A stretch of DNA of 9,580 bases. Origin: Bdellovibrionales bacterium (GTDB lineage: Bacteria; Bdellovibrionota; Bdellovibrionia; Bdellovibrionales; JAMPXM01). The translations under genes and the position numbers were made by a program. Position 1 is the stretch's first letter, and every line of letters starts with the position of its first letter. Positions 1 to 6,710 of this stretch are shown here, piece after piece. Under the pieces are notes generated by a model that saw nothing but the letters and a program-made list of their open reading frames with translations, was not told where the DNA came from and did not search any database. Location of the stretch: the NCBI GenBank assembly GCA_005792225.1, contig SXSP01000391.1, positions 1-9,580 of the forward strand, read 5' to 3'.

Positions 1-88
1 ACAGGCAAACAGGCAAACAGGCAAACAGGCAAACAGGCAAACAGGCAAACAGGCAAACAGGCAAACGGGCATGCAGGCAAGCGGGTAA
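1..88. repeat. 8-bp tandem repeat array (ACAGGCAA), cut by left edge
   Basis: Positions 1-64 are eight perfect head-to-tail copies of ACAGGCAA. Three decayed copies follow in phase: ACGGGCAT (65-72), GCAGGCAA (73-80) and GCGGGTAA (81-88). The array starts at the window edge, so its full length is unknown. Perfect copies on the left and degenerate ones on the right suggest recent slippage expansion on the left. Eight is not a multiple of three, so a change in copy number would shift any reading frame passing through it. I see no gene clearly spanning it. Confidence 0.95.
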
Positions 89-110
89 CGAGTTTTCGTT
101 TGGAACGAAG
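77..110. repeat. 34-bp direct repeat, copy 1, with alternative hairpins
   Basis: This segment matches 168-201 at 30 of 34 positions, exactly 91 bp apart. Inside it, AACGA (87-91), TCGTT (96-100) and AACGA (104-108) form a three-part set. The middle element can pair with either the left or the right one, and TTCGTT-TGG-AACGAA (95-109) is the stronger stem. It directly follows the degenerate octamers, so the unit looks like an octamer array capped by a hairpin. Function is unknown. Confidence 0.85.
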
Positions 111-130
111 ATCTCGGGATGAGACTCAGG

Positions 131-150
131 CGAGCTGGCAAAACAGCTCG
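131..150. repeat. Perfect 7-bp inverted repeat
   Basis: CGAGCTG (131-137) and CAGCTCG (144-150) are exact reverse complements separated by GCAAAA. The stem lies between the two copies of the 34-bp repeat. No T-run follows on either strand, so it is not a classical intrinsic terminator. It may be a structural part of the same repeat region. Confidence 0.6.
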
Positions 151-167
151 GGCGCGCCGGCAAACGC

Positions 168-201
168 GCAAACAGGTAACGAGTTTTCGTTTAAAACGAA
201 G
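168..201. repeat. 34-bp direct repeat, copy 2, with alternative hairpins
   Basis: This is the second copy of the element at 77-110. It again follows octamer-like units: GCCGGCAA, ACGCGCAA and ACAGGTAA at 156-179. The differences within the hairpin (GG to AA at 193-194) leave the stem intact and lengthen it, giving TTCGTTT-A-AAACGAA at 186-200. The alternative AACGA/TCGTT pairing is also retained. The 91-bp spacing puts the two copies in different reading frames, which argues for a nucleic-acid rather than a protein role. Confidence 0.85.
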
Positions 202-386
202 GACGGAATCTTGAGGCGTGATTTGCATGCACGAATCGACTGGGCTGCAAGGCCCGGCTGCCCGTCCCGCGCGATTGTCTTTTTCTTCACAAGCTGAAAT
301 CCCCTTCAATTCAACCCGCTGAGTCGTGTATCTCTTTGGCCTCACTCTCTCGCAAAATTATCCCGCAACCCGTCCAGGAGGCTTCG
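202..386. other. Non-coding stretch, no gene recognised
   Basis: The remainder of the first 386 bases shows no gene I can support. One + strand frame stays open from the window edge to the TGA at 295-297, but its translation is octamer-derived low complexity followed by unrecognisable sequence. I see no convincing promoter hexamer pair. The last ten bases before the next gene carry its AGGAGG ribosome binding site (376-381). Confidence 0.5.
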
Positions 387-836
387 ATGAGACCCGGTCG
401 CGAAATCGACGCTCGCATCGCGAAGGAAGTTTTTGGTTACAACGTTTGGGCCCAGGCCAAGGTGCTCTTTGAGAACGCCGAGAAGGGGGATCGTCCGCTG
501 CGCAATTACTCGAAGGAGCTCGAGTGGGCGTGGGAAGTCGCGGAGAAAATGAAGATCACTTTGATTCCCGTTGAAGGGGGTCAGTGGTTCGCGTTTACGG
601 GACCGACGGATCGCAACGGTTGGGAGAGTCCTCAAGCCGTTTTAAAATTCCTCGAAGCGGGTAATTACAATGAGTGTGGAGCGGCCGTTGGCGAAAAGCC
701 TGCCGCGGTGATTTGCGAAGCGGCCCTGCGGGCTGCGGAGAAAAGGCGCGCCGCATCGGAGACGCCGACGGAGGCGACGGCCGAAGCGACTTCAGAGGTC
801 GCGGCTCCTGCCGAGGATCAAAACCAAATTCACTGA
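387..836 (+). CDS. Small protein resembling phage ABA-sandwich (BC1872-type) family
   Basis: This encodes 149 residues. The ATG at 387 is chosen because AGGAGG (376-381) lies five bases upstream; an in-frame TTG at 336 would add 17 residues but has no such site. Residues 1-20 (GREIDARIAKEVFGY), YSKELEWAWEVAEKM (41-55) and EKPAAVICEAALRAAEK (103-119) follow the pattern I associate with the phage ABA sandwich domain. That pattern is a GRE-D-x-V/I-A-x-x-V start, a YS-x-x-x-x-AAWEVVEK middle and a P-x-AIC-x-AAL end. The family is common in prophages as a small hypothetical protein of unknown function. The last 30 residues are an Ala/Glu/Thr-rich tail, probably disordered. There is no signal peptide or membrane segment. 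No other phage gene is visible nearby, so it may be domesticated. The family call comes from remembered motifs only. Confidence 0.72.
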   Translation: MRPGREIDARIAKEVFGYNVWAQAKVLFENAEKGDRPLRNYSKELEWAWEVAEKMKITLIPVEGGQWFAFTGPTDRNGWESPQAVLKFLEAGNYNECGAAVGEKPAAVICEAALRAAEKRRAASETPTEATAEATSEVAAPAEDQNQIH

Positions 837-837
837 C

Positions 838-859
838 TTCAGATCTGATGACGTCTGAA
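838..859. repeat. 6-bp inverted repeat after the ABA-like gene
   Basis: TTCAGA (838-843) and TCTGAA (854-859) are reverse complements ten bases apart, just downstream of the stop at 836. There is no T-run, so termination is doubtful. It may be an operator half-site pair or chance. Confidence 0.35.
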
Positions 860-873
860 AAGTCCCTTGTTAA

Positions 874-907
874 GCTAACTCCGCGACACGATCATCACGG
901 AGTTAGC
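874..907 (+). promoter_or_regulatory. 10-bp stem-loop masking the pfkA ribosome binding site
   Basis: GCTAACTCCG (874-883) and CGGAGTTAGC (898-907) are perfect reverse complements around a 14-base loop. The right arm ends two bases before the ATG at 910 and contains GGAG (899-902), the only plausible Shine-Dalgarno sequence. If transcribed, the RNA would hide the ribosome binding site in a strong stem. It could alternatively be a double-stranded operator. An analogous leader precedes livK at 1922-1956. The protein or ligand involved, if any, cannot be read from the sequence. Confidence 0.7.
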
Positions 908-909
908 GA

Positions 910-1899
910 ATGCCTCAGTTCGATCCGAAAAGTTTGAAAACCATCGGCGTCTTCACCAGCGGTGGGGATGCTCCCGGAATGAACGCCGCCATTCGCGCCG
1001 TCGTGCGCTCGGCGATTCATCACGGATTGCAGGTGAAGGGCATCGTCGGTGGTTATCCGGGAATGGTGGCGGGGGATTTTCAGCCGCTTTCATTGAGCTC
1101 GATGGCCAACATCATTCAACGTGGTGGAACGATGTTGAAGACGGGGCGCCTGCCTGAGTTTCATCAAGCCGAAGTTCGCGCGGCGGCCATCCAGAATCTT
1201 CGTGACGATGGGATCGACGCTCTCGTTTGTATCGGTGGCGACGGCTCGTTCACGGGCGCGCACCTTCTTTGGCAGGAGCACAAGTTCCCGATCATCGGGA
1301 TCCCCGGAACGATCGACAACGACATCGCCGAAACTGATCTCACGGTGGGTTTTGATACCGCCGTCAACATCGCGCTCGATGCGATCGATCGCATTCGCGA
1401 CACGGCGGCCAGCCACGATCGACTCTTCATCGTCGAAGTGATGGGACGCGACTCGGGATTCATCGCGGTTGACGTGGGTGTCGCTGGGGGTGCTGAGGAG
1501 ATCTTCATTCCCGAAAATCCCGCGACTGTCGATCAAGCGATCGAGAGGATCAAGCGAGGGATGGCGCGCGGAAAGAAGAGCTCGATCCTCGTTGCGGCCG
1601 AGGGTCACAAGCCAGGTCGCGCGTACGATCTCGCGGATGCGATTCGCAAAAAAGCGGGCTTCGATGCGAAGGTCTGCATTCTCGGTCACATTCAACGCGG
1701 TGGCTCTCCGACGGCCGCCGATCGAATTCTCGCGAGTCGTTTCGGTGCGGCCGCGGTCGATGCCCTTCTCGCCGGTCACTGTGACGCGATGACGGGAATC
1801 AAAGGGCACGACATCGTGACGGTTCCCTTCGACAAAGTCATCGGCTTTAAGAAGAGAGTTTCGCCCGAATTGGTGAACCTGGTGCGCTCTCTCTCGTAA
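910..1899 (+). CDS. pfkA: ATP-dependent 6-phosphofructokinase
   Basis: PfkA phosphorylates fructose 6-phosphate to fructose 1,6-bisphosphate with ATP, the committed step of glycolysis, in the cytoplasm. The 329 residues are close to the usual ~320 of the bacterial single-domain enzyme. Motifs in order are GVFTSGGDAPGMN at 13-25 (nucleotide loop), IGGDGSFTGA at 108-117, PGTIDNDI at 132-139 (catalytic Asp in TIDND), MGRDSGFIA at 178-186 and GHIQRGGSPTAADR at 259-272 (substrate site). The glycine after GGD (G112) is the residue that in this family marks ATP use; pyrophosphate-dependent enzymes have Asp there. All key residues seem present. The start is fixed by GGAG at 899-902, although that site is buried in an inverted repeat. 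livK begins 59 bases downstream with no terminator between, so co-transcription is possible. Confidence 0.97.
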   Translation: MPQFDPKSLKTIGVFTSGGDAPGMNAAIRAVVRSAIHHGLQVKGIVGGYPGMVAGDFQPLSLSSMANIIQRGGTMLKTGRLPEFHQAEVRAAAIQNLRDDGIDALVCIGGDGSFTGAHLLWQEHKFPIIGIPGTIDNDIAETDLTVGFDTAVNIALDAIDRIRDTAASHDRLFIVEVMGRDSGFIAVDVGVAGGAEEIFIPENPATVDQAIERIKRGMARGKKSSILVAAEGHKPGRAYDLADAIRKKAGFDAKVCILGHIQRGGSPTAADRILASRFGAAAVDALLAGHCDAMTGIKGHDIVTVPFDKVIGFKKRVSPELVNLVRSLS

Positions 1900-1921
1900 G
1901 TGGACAGGCCCATTCGAGTCT

Positions 1922-1956
1922 GCTAACTCTGTTTCTACCGAACAGAGGGAGACAGC
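1922..1956 (+). promoter_or_regulatory. livK leader stem-loop sharing GCTAACTC with pfkA leader
   Basis: CTCTGTT (1927-1933) and AACAGAG (1941-1947) form a perfect 7-bp stem with a 7-base loop. The outer GCT (1922-1924) can also pair with AGC (1954-1956). The octamer GCTAACTC (1922-1929) is identical to the start of the pfkA leader stem and lies 37 bases before the ATG, against 36 in pfkA. Both leaders end GAG-N2-AGC-N2-ATG. The purine-rich ribosome binding site (GAGGGAG, 1945-1951) overlaps the right arm. An alternative reading is a promoter: TGGACA (1901-1906) lies 17 bases before TAACTC, which is preceded by an extended TG. Confidence 0.55.
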
Positions 1957-1958
1957 TT

Positions 1959-3137
1959 ATGATGCGTAGAAGATTCTTCGGGAGTTTAGTCGCGATCGCT
2001 GCCATGGCGTCACTCATGGGTGGCTGCACGAAAAAATCCGGCGAGACCGGCACCGATGGCGGAGCCTCCGCCGCGGGCGGAAGCGAGTTCCTGATTGGTG
2101 AGTATGGCTCCTTCACCGGTAGCGAAGCCACTTTCGGGCAGAGCACTTCGAAAGGCCTGAAGATGGCCATCGAAGAGAAAAACAAAGCCGGCGGAATCAA
2201 GGGCAAACAAATCAAACTGATTTCGCTCGACGATCAGGGGAAAGCGGAAGAAGCCGCGGCCGCCGTCACCCGCCTCATCACGCAAAACAAAGTTCAAGCC
2301 GTCATCGGCGAAGTCGCGAGCTCTCGTTCGCTGGCCGCGGCACCGATCGCGCAACAACACAAAGTTCCGATGATCAGTCCTTCATCGACGAATCCCAAAG
2401 TCACCGAGATCGGTGATTACGTTTTCCGCGTCTGCTTCATCGATCCGTTCCAAGGAACCGTGATGGCGAAGTTCGCCTCCGAAAACCTGAAGGCGAAGAA
2501 AGTCGCGATTCTTCGCGACGTGAAATCCGATTACAGCGTGGGACTTGCGGATTTCTTCTCGAAAAAATTCAAAGAGCTCGGCGGCGAGATCACGAACGAT
2601 GTCAGCTACCAATCGGGCGAGATGGACTTCAAAGGACAACTCACGCAGATCAAGGGCGCGAAGCCCGACGCGATTTACGTTCCGGGTTACTACACCGAAG
2701 TGGGACTCATCGCTCGTCAGGCACGCTCGCTCGGCATCACCGTTCCGCTCATGGGTGGCGACGGATGGGATAGCTCGAAACTCTCCGAAATCGGCGGTCC
2801 CGCGATTAACGGAAGTTACTTCTCGAACCACTACACGACTGAGAGCACGGATCCCGTTGTCGTCGACTTCATCAAGCGCTTTAAAGAGCGCCACAACGAA
2901 ACTCCCGACGGACTCGCGGCGCTCGGCTACGATGCGGGTAAAATTCTTTTCGAAGCGGCAGAACGCGCGACCGACCTCACGGGCCCCGCGATCCGCGAAC
3001 AACTCGCAAAGACCAGAGACTTCGTGGGCGTGACCGGCAAAATTTCGATCGATGCCCAGCGCAACGCGAACAAGCCCGCCGTCGTCGTGAAAGTCGACGG
3101 AACAACGAACCGCTACGTGACGACGATCAGCCCCTGA
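1959..3137 (+). CDS. livK: Branched-chain amino acid ABC transporter substrate-binding lipoprotein
   Basis: This is a 392-residue binding protein for the Liv importer. Residues 1-22 form a lipoprotein signal peptide: basic MMRRR, a hydrophobic stretch, then LMGG before Cys23, the lipidated residue. A Gly/Ser/Ala linker leads to the type I periplasmic binding fold from about residue 44 (FLIGEYGSFTG). Recognisable segments include AGGIKGK, the VIGEVASS hinge region, VPMISPSSTNP, GYYTEVGLIARQARSLG and ALGYDAG. The family binds Leu/Ile/Val or related ligands; the exact substrate cannot be read from sequence. Classical E. coli LivK is soluble, so lipid anchoring is a difference. Thr at +2 after Cys would favour sorting to the outer membrane under the E. 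coli rule, but the rule may not apply here. A second ATG at 1962 could also be used. An intrinsic terminator separates it from livH. Confidence 0.93.
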   Translation: MMRRRFFGSLVAIAAMASLMGGCTKKSGETGTDGGASAAGGSEFLIGEYGSFTGSEATFGQSTSKGLKMAIEEKNKAGGIKGKQIKLISLDDQGKAEEAAAAVTRLITQNKVQAVIGEVASSRSLAAAPIAQQHKVPMISPSSTNPKVTEIGDYVFRVCFIDPFQGTVMAKFASENLKAKKVAILRDVKSDYSVGLADFFSKKFKELGGEITNDVSYQSGEMDFKGQLTQIKGAKPDAIYVPGYYTEVGLIARQARSLGITVPLMGGDGWDSSKLSEIGGPAINGSYFSNHYTTESTDPVVVDFIKRFKERHNETPDGLAALGYDAGKILFEAAERATDLTGPAIREQLAKTRDFVGVTGKISIDAQRNANKPAVVVKVDGTTNRYVTTISP

Positions 3138-3164
3138 TTTTCGCCCTCAAAGCGGATTTCCGAG

Positions 3165-3197
3165 AGCCGGGTTTCATCGACCCGGCTTTTTTATTTT
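3165..3197 (+). terminator. Intrinsic terminator after livK
   Basis: AGCCGGGT (3165-3172) pairs perfectly with ACCCGGCT (3180-3187) around a 7-base loop. It is followed by TTTTTTATTTT. This is the clearest rho-independent terminator in the window and lies 28 bases after the livK stop. It implies that livK transcription ends, wholly or partly, before livHMGF, which would let the binding protein be made at a different level from the membrane complex. Confidence 0.93.
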
Positions 3198-3223
3198 CAA
3201 GTCCTCTCATATAGTTGTACCGT

Positions 3224-3252
3224 TTGACGGTTGAGAAAGCATAAGATCTACT
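3224..3252 (+). promoter_or_regulatory. Candidate promoter for livHMGF
   Basis: TTGACG (3224-3229, five of six to the sigma70 -35 consensus) stands 17 bases before TCTACT (3247-3252, four of six to TATAAT). A promoter is expected here because a strong terminator closes the preceding gene. TATAGT at 3210-3215 is a better -10 box but lacks a good -35. The exact start is therefore uncertain. Confidence 0.45.
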
Positions 3253-3277
3253 TTCACCACTGAGGGGCGTTAAGGCG

Positions 3278-4186
3278 ATGGGGGCAGACCTACAAGAGTT
3301 CGTTCAGCACGTGATCAACGGGATCAGCCTCGGGAGCATCTACGCGTTGATCGCTCTCGGCTATACGATGGTGTACGGCATCCTTCAGCTCATCAATTTC
3401 GCGCACTCCGAAGTCTACATGGTGGGAGCCTTCGCTTCTTACTACGCGGCCCGTTTCTTCGATACGAAGCCCGGTTTCGCGACGCTCGTGATTCTACTTT
3501 TCATCTCGATGACGGTTTGTTCGATCCTCGGCGTTTTGATCGAGCGCTTAGCGTATCGCCCTCTAAGAAAAGCTCCGAAGCTGAACATCTTGATCACGGC
3601 CATCGGCGTGAGTCTTTTTCTTCAGTACTCCGCGCAGATTGTTTTCGGTGCCGATCCGAAAGTTTTTCCGACGGTCCTTGAGGACTCAACCCTCGTGAAA
3701 TGGGGCGAAGTCGAACTGCGTAGCTTCGACGTCGCGATTCTCGGAGTGGGCTTGGTGTTCATGGTGGGGCTCCACTACTTGATTCACCACACGAAAATCG
3801 GGAAAGCGATGCGCGCGGTGAGCTCGAATTCGACGGCGGCTTCGCTCATGGGAATCGACATCAACCGCATCATCTCAACCACGTTCATCATCGGTTCGTC
3901 GCTCGCCGGTGTGGGCTCCGTCCTCGTCGGAATGAAGTACCCGAAGATCGATCCGCTCATGGGAATGTTGATCGGGCTCAAAGCCTTTGTCGCGGCGGTC
4001 TTGGGCGGAATCGGAAATATCTACGGCGCGGTTCTCGGCGGAATCCTGATGGGTCTCTCCGAGGAAATGGTCGTGGGTTATCTCTCGAGCACGTACCGTG
4101 ATGCGTTTGCGTTCGGAATCTTGATCTTGATTCTCTTCTTCCGCCCCGCAGGCCTTCTCGGAAAAGCTTCGCAGGAGAAGGTTTGA
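3278..4186 (+). CDS. livH: Branched-chain amino acid ABC transporter permease LivH
   Basis: LivH is one of the two inner-membrane permeases that form the translocation channel of the Liv importer. The 302 residues match the family's usual length. The N-terminus HVINGISLGSIYALIALGYT (11-30) and MVYGILQLINFAHSE (31-45) are hallmarks of LivH. About eight hydrophobic segments can be traced. The cytoplasmic coupling loop that contacts the ATPases is at about 175-194 (GKAMRAVSSNSTAASLMGID), and the protein ends with the typical FFRPAGLLG. The best ribosome binding site is GAGGGG (3262-3267), ten bases before the ATG; TAAGG at 3271-3275 is too close. Its TGA overlaps the livM ATG by one base, indicating translational coupling. 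Confidence 0.96.
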   Translation: MGADLQEFVQHVINGISLGSIYALIALGYTMVYGILQLINFAHSEVYMVGAFASYYAARFFDTKPGFATLVILLFISMTVCSILGVLIERLAYRPLRKAPKLNILITAIGVSLFLQYSAQIVFGADPKVFPTVLEDSTLVKWGEVELRSFDVAILGVGLVFMVGLHYLIHHTKIGKAMRAVSSNSTAASLMGIDINRIISTTFIIGSSLAGVGSVLVGMKYPKIDPLMGMLIGLKAFVAAVLGGIGNIYGAVLGGILMGLSEEMVVGYLSSTYRDAFAFGILILILFFRPAGLLGKASQEKV

Positions 4187-5190
4187 TGCCAAGTCCGTCG
4201 ACGCCATCCAAAATGTTTCAGAAGAGCCTCGTGACTCCCGTCGCCGCGATGGCGGTCCTCGCGGGCCTGGGTTACGTCATCGACGTCACCGCCAACCAGT
4301 ACGTTCAACTGATCTTCCTCTACATTTGCGTGAACACGATCTTAGCGTTGAGCTTGAATCTCGTGAACGGATTCACCGGCCAGTTCTCAATCGGTCATGC
4401 GGGATTCATGGCGGTCGGTGCTTACGTCTCCGCGTGGCTCAGCATGCACGCGCACCCGATGCTCTTGAGCGGCCAGCTTGAGTTTCTAAATTATATTTTA
4501 TATGCGGCGGCCGGCGGGACCTTCGCGGCACTCGCGGGTTGGTTTGTCGGTCTCCCGTCGCTTCGCTTGCGGGGTGACTATCTCGCGATCGTGACATTGG
4601 GTTTCGGCGAGATTATCCGCGTGATCCTTTTAAATACGGAAGCCGTCGGTGGTGCCCGCGGGATGTTCGGCATTCCGAGCCCCGGTGATTTCATGACGAA
4701 GTTTTTGCTCGCGACGTTTTGGGTCATGATCACCTTCTTGACCCTCTGGCGCCTTGTCCACAGCGTGCACGGCCGGGCGTTCTTAAGCGTACGCGAAGAT
4801 GAAATCGCCGCGCAGGCGATGGGCATCGATACGACGAAGGTCAAAGTCCGCGCGTTCGTCATCTCGAGTTTCTTCGCGGGTGTCGCGGGTTCGATCTTTG
4901 CGCACGCCGCTCAATACTTGAATCCATCGACCTTCACCTTCACGAAGAGCGTCGATGCCATCATCATGGTCGTTCTCGGCGGGCTCGGAAGTCTCACGGG
5001 TTCCGTCTTTGCCGCGATCATCGTGACGATCCTTCCTGAGTTCGTTCTCCGTCCCCTTCAAGAATATACGGGCGTCGATCTCCGCATGGTGATCTACTCG
5101 CTCGCGCTGATTCTGTTCATGATCGCACGTCCCGCCGGCATCTTCGGGACCCGCGAGCTCCCCGACCTCTTCAAGAGGAAGGCGCAATGA
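4186..5190 (+). CDS. livM: Branched-chain amino acid ABC transporter permease LivM
   Basis: LivM pairs with LivH to form the importer's membrane channel. I choose the ATG at 4186, giving 334 residues, because it overlaps the livH stop as TGATG and has AGGAG (4173-4177) eight bases upstream; a TTG one codon earlier is less likely. The LivM signatures LSLNLVNGFTGQFSIGHAGF and AVGAYVSA lie in the N-terminal third. The ATPase-coupling loop is at about 196-215 (GRAFLSVREDEIAAQAMGID), and VVLGGLGSLTGSV and ARPAGIFG are near the C-terminus. Multiple hydrophobic segments fit an integral membrane protein. The stop overlaps the livG start by four bases (ATGA). Confidence 0.96.
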   Translation: MPSPSTPSKMFQKSLVTPVAAMAVLAGLGYVIDVTANQYVQLIFLYICVNTILALSLNLVNGFTGQFSIGHAGFMAVGAYVSAWLSMHAHPMLLSGQLEFLNYILYAAAGGTFAALAGWFVGLPSLRLRGDYLAIVTLGFGEIIRVILLNTEAVGGARGMFGIPSPGDFMTKFLLATFWVMITFLTLWRLVHSVHGRAFLSVREDEIAAQAMGIDTTKVKVRAFVISSFFAGVAGSIFAHAAQYLNPSTFTFTKSVDAIIMVVLGGLGSLTGSVFAAIIVTILPEFVLRPLQEYTGVDLRMVIYSLALILFMIARPAGIFGTRELPDLFKRKAQ

Positions 5191-5996
5191 CGAAATACAA
5201 AGACGCTCCCGAGATTTTGAACGCCAAGAATGTTTGCATGCAGTTCGGCGGCCTGCGCGCCGTTGATAACTTCAATATTTGTTTAAAGCAGGGCGAACTT
5301 GTCGGTCTCATTGGCCCCAACGGCGCGGGCAAGACCACGGCGTTTAACGTTCTTACCGGGGTCTACAAGCCGACATCAGGTGATGTCTTCCTTGCCGGCG
5401 AGGACACAAAGCCCATGAAGCCATTTGAGATCTCTCACTTGGGCATGAGCCGAACGTTCCAGAATATCCGCTTATTCCGCGATCTCAGCGTCATCGATAA
5501 TATTCTGATCGCGGCCAAGCAGCATGCGGTCCACTCGATGCTGGATTCAGCGCTTCGTCTTCCTCGCCACTACACGGAAGAACTTCGTCTCCGGGATAAG
5601 GCGATGGAGCTACTGAAGATCTTCCATCTCGAGGGAAAAGCTCTCGATTCGAGCGGAAGCCTCCCCTACGGCGAACAACGAAAGCTTGAAATCGTGCGGG
5701 CTCTCGCGACCGATCCGAAAGTTCTTCTTCTCGATGAACCCGCGGCCGGAATGAACCATAAGGAAACCGAAGGTCTCATGGAGACGATCGCGAAAATCCG
5801 TCGCGACTTTAAACTCACGGTTCTCCTGATTGAACACGATATGAAACTCGTCATGGGCATCTGCGAGCGCATCTTGGTCCTCGATCACGGGGTCACGATC
5901 TCTCAAGGATCTCCTGATCACATCCGCAAGGACCCCAAGGTCATCGCGGCTTATCTCGGCGCCGACTTCGCGGCCGAACACGGAGGCGCACCGTGA
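5187..5996 (+). CDS. livG: Branched-chain amino acid ABC transporter ATP-binding protein LivG
   Basis: LivG is one of two cytoplasmic ATPases powering the Liv importer. Its 269 residues contain Walker A GPNGAGKT (43-50), a Q-loop glutamine at Q92 (RTFQNIRLF), the ABC signature LPYGEQ (159-164), Walker B VLLLDEP (179-185) and the switch histidine at H217 (LIEHDM). The C-terminal extension with GSPDHIRKDPKVIAAYLG is typical of LivG. The start is supported by GAGGAAGG (5175-5182) and the four-base ATGA overlap with livM. All ATPase motifs are intact. Confidence 0.97.
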   Translation: MTKYKDAPEILNAKNVCMQFGGLRAVDNFNICLKQGELVGLIGPNGAGKTTAFNVLTGVYKPTSGDVFLAGEDTKPMKPFEISHLGMSRTFQNIRLFRDLSVIDNILIAAKQHAVHSMLDSALRLPRHYTEELRLRDKAMELLKIFHLEGKALDSSGSLPYGEQRKLEIVRALATDPKVLLLDEPAAGMNHKETEGLMETIAKIRRDFKLTVLLIEHDMKLVMGICERILVLDHGVTISQGSPDHIRKDPKVIAAYLGADFAAEHGGAP

Positions 5997-6703
5997 GCAT
6001 GATCGACGTCAAAGACCTTCACGTTCACTACGGCGGCATTCATGCTCTGAAGGGCGTGAGCTTTTCCGTCAACAAGGGCGAGATCGTCTCGATGGTGGGA
6101 GCGAATGGAGCGGGTAAAACGACCACCCTCCGCGCGATCTCAGGAATTCTCCAGTACAAAGGAACAGTTTCGTTCGACGGCGAAACTCTCGGCGGCACAG
6201 CTCCCCATCGCATCGTTCGCCGCGGAATCGCCCATTCTCCCGAAGGCCGCGGAGTGTTTCCGAACCTCACGGTCATGGAAAATCTTGAGATGGGTGCATT
6301 CATCCGAAGCGACCGCGCCGAAATCCAGAAAGATTTCGAACATTGCTTCGAGCTTTTCCCGCGTCTGAAAGAGCGTGTTCGCCAGCTCGCGGGGACCCTC
6401 TCCGGGGGCGAACAACAAATGCTCGCGATGTCGCGCGCTCTCATGTCTCGCCCGAAGCTTCTCATGCTCGACGAACCTTCATTGGGACTCGCACCGCTGA
6501 TCGTCGCGCAAATTTTTGAGATCGTGAAAAAGGTCAATGCCGAGGGAATGACCATTCTTCTCGTTGAGCAAAACGCGCGCATGGCGCTCGAGATTTCTCA
6601 CCGCGCATACGTCGTTGAAACCGGCAAGATCACATTGAGCGGCTCAGGCCGCGAACTTTTAAGTGACGCTCGCGTGATTGACTCGTATCTCGGCGGTCCC
6701 TGA
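5993..6703 (+). CDS. livF: Branched-chain amino acid ABC transporter ATP-binding protein LivF
   Basis: LivF is the second ATPase and completes LivHMGF. It has 236 residues, with Walker A GANGAGKT (36-43), signature LSGGEQ (136-141) and Walker B LLMLDEP (156-162). The segment LLVEQNA (179-185) carries Gln where most ABC ATPases have the switch His; this substitution is normal for LivF, not a defect. HSPEGRGVFPNLTVMENL (81-98) is a LivF hallmark. The GTG at 5993 is preferred over the ATG at 5999. It lies six bases after GGAGG (5982-5986) and overlaps the livG stop as GTGA. No T-tract terminator follows, but the next ~60 bases are rich in inverted repeats. Confidence 0.97.
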   Translation: MSMIDVKDLHVHYGGIHALKGVSFSVNKGEIVSMVGANGAGKTTTLRAISGILQYKGTVSFDGETLGGTAPHRIVRRGIAHSPEGRGVFPNLTVMENLEMGAFIRSDRAEIQKDFEHCFELFPRLKERVRQLAGTLSGGEQQMLAMSRALMSRPKLLMLDEPSLGLAPLIVAQIFEIVKKVNAEGMTILLVEQNARMALEISHRAYVVETGKITLSGSGRELLSDARVIDSYLGGP

Positions 6704-6710
6704 GCCTCTC

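Noticed and set aside
179..185. Missing switch histidine in LivF as a sign of degeneration (residue numbers)
   Set aside because: VEQN with Gln is the normal LivF form, and the other ATPase motifs are intact.
1..201. CRISPR array
   Set aside because: The repeat unit is an 8-bp head-to-tail tandem without spacers, and the 34-bp element occurs only twice.
1..297. A + strand frame open from the left edge to TGA at 295-297
   Set aside because: Much of it is octamer translation, the two 34-bp repeat copies fall in different frames, there is no ribosome binding site at the internal TTG (100), and the residues resemble no protein I know. A partial gene cannot be excluded without upstream sequence.
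1090..1809. Long minus-strand open frame inside pfkA (239 codons)
   Set aside because: It lies wholly antisense to a clear pfkA and its translation is Arg/Asp-rich with no recognisable motif, as expected from GC-rich codon bias.
2382..3002. Minus-strand open frame inside livK (206 codons)
   Set aside because: It is antisense to a well-supported gene, with no ribosome binding site or recognisable domain.
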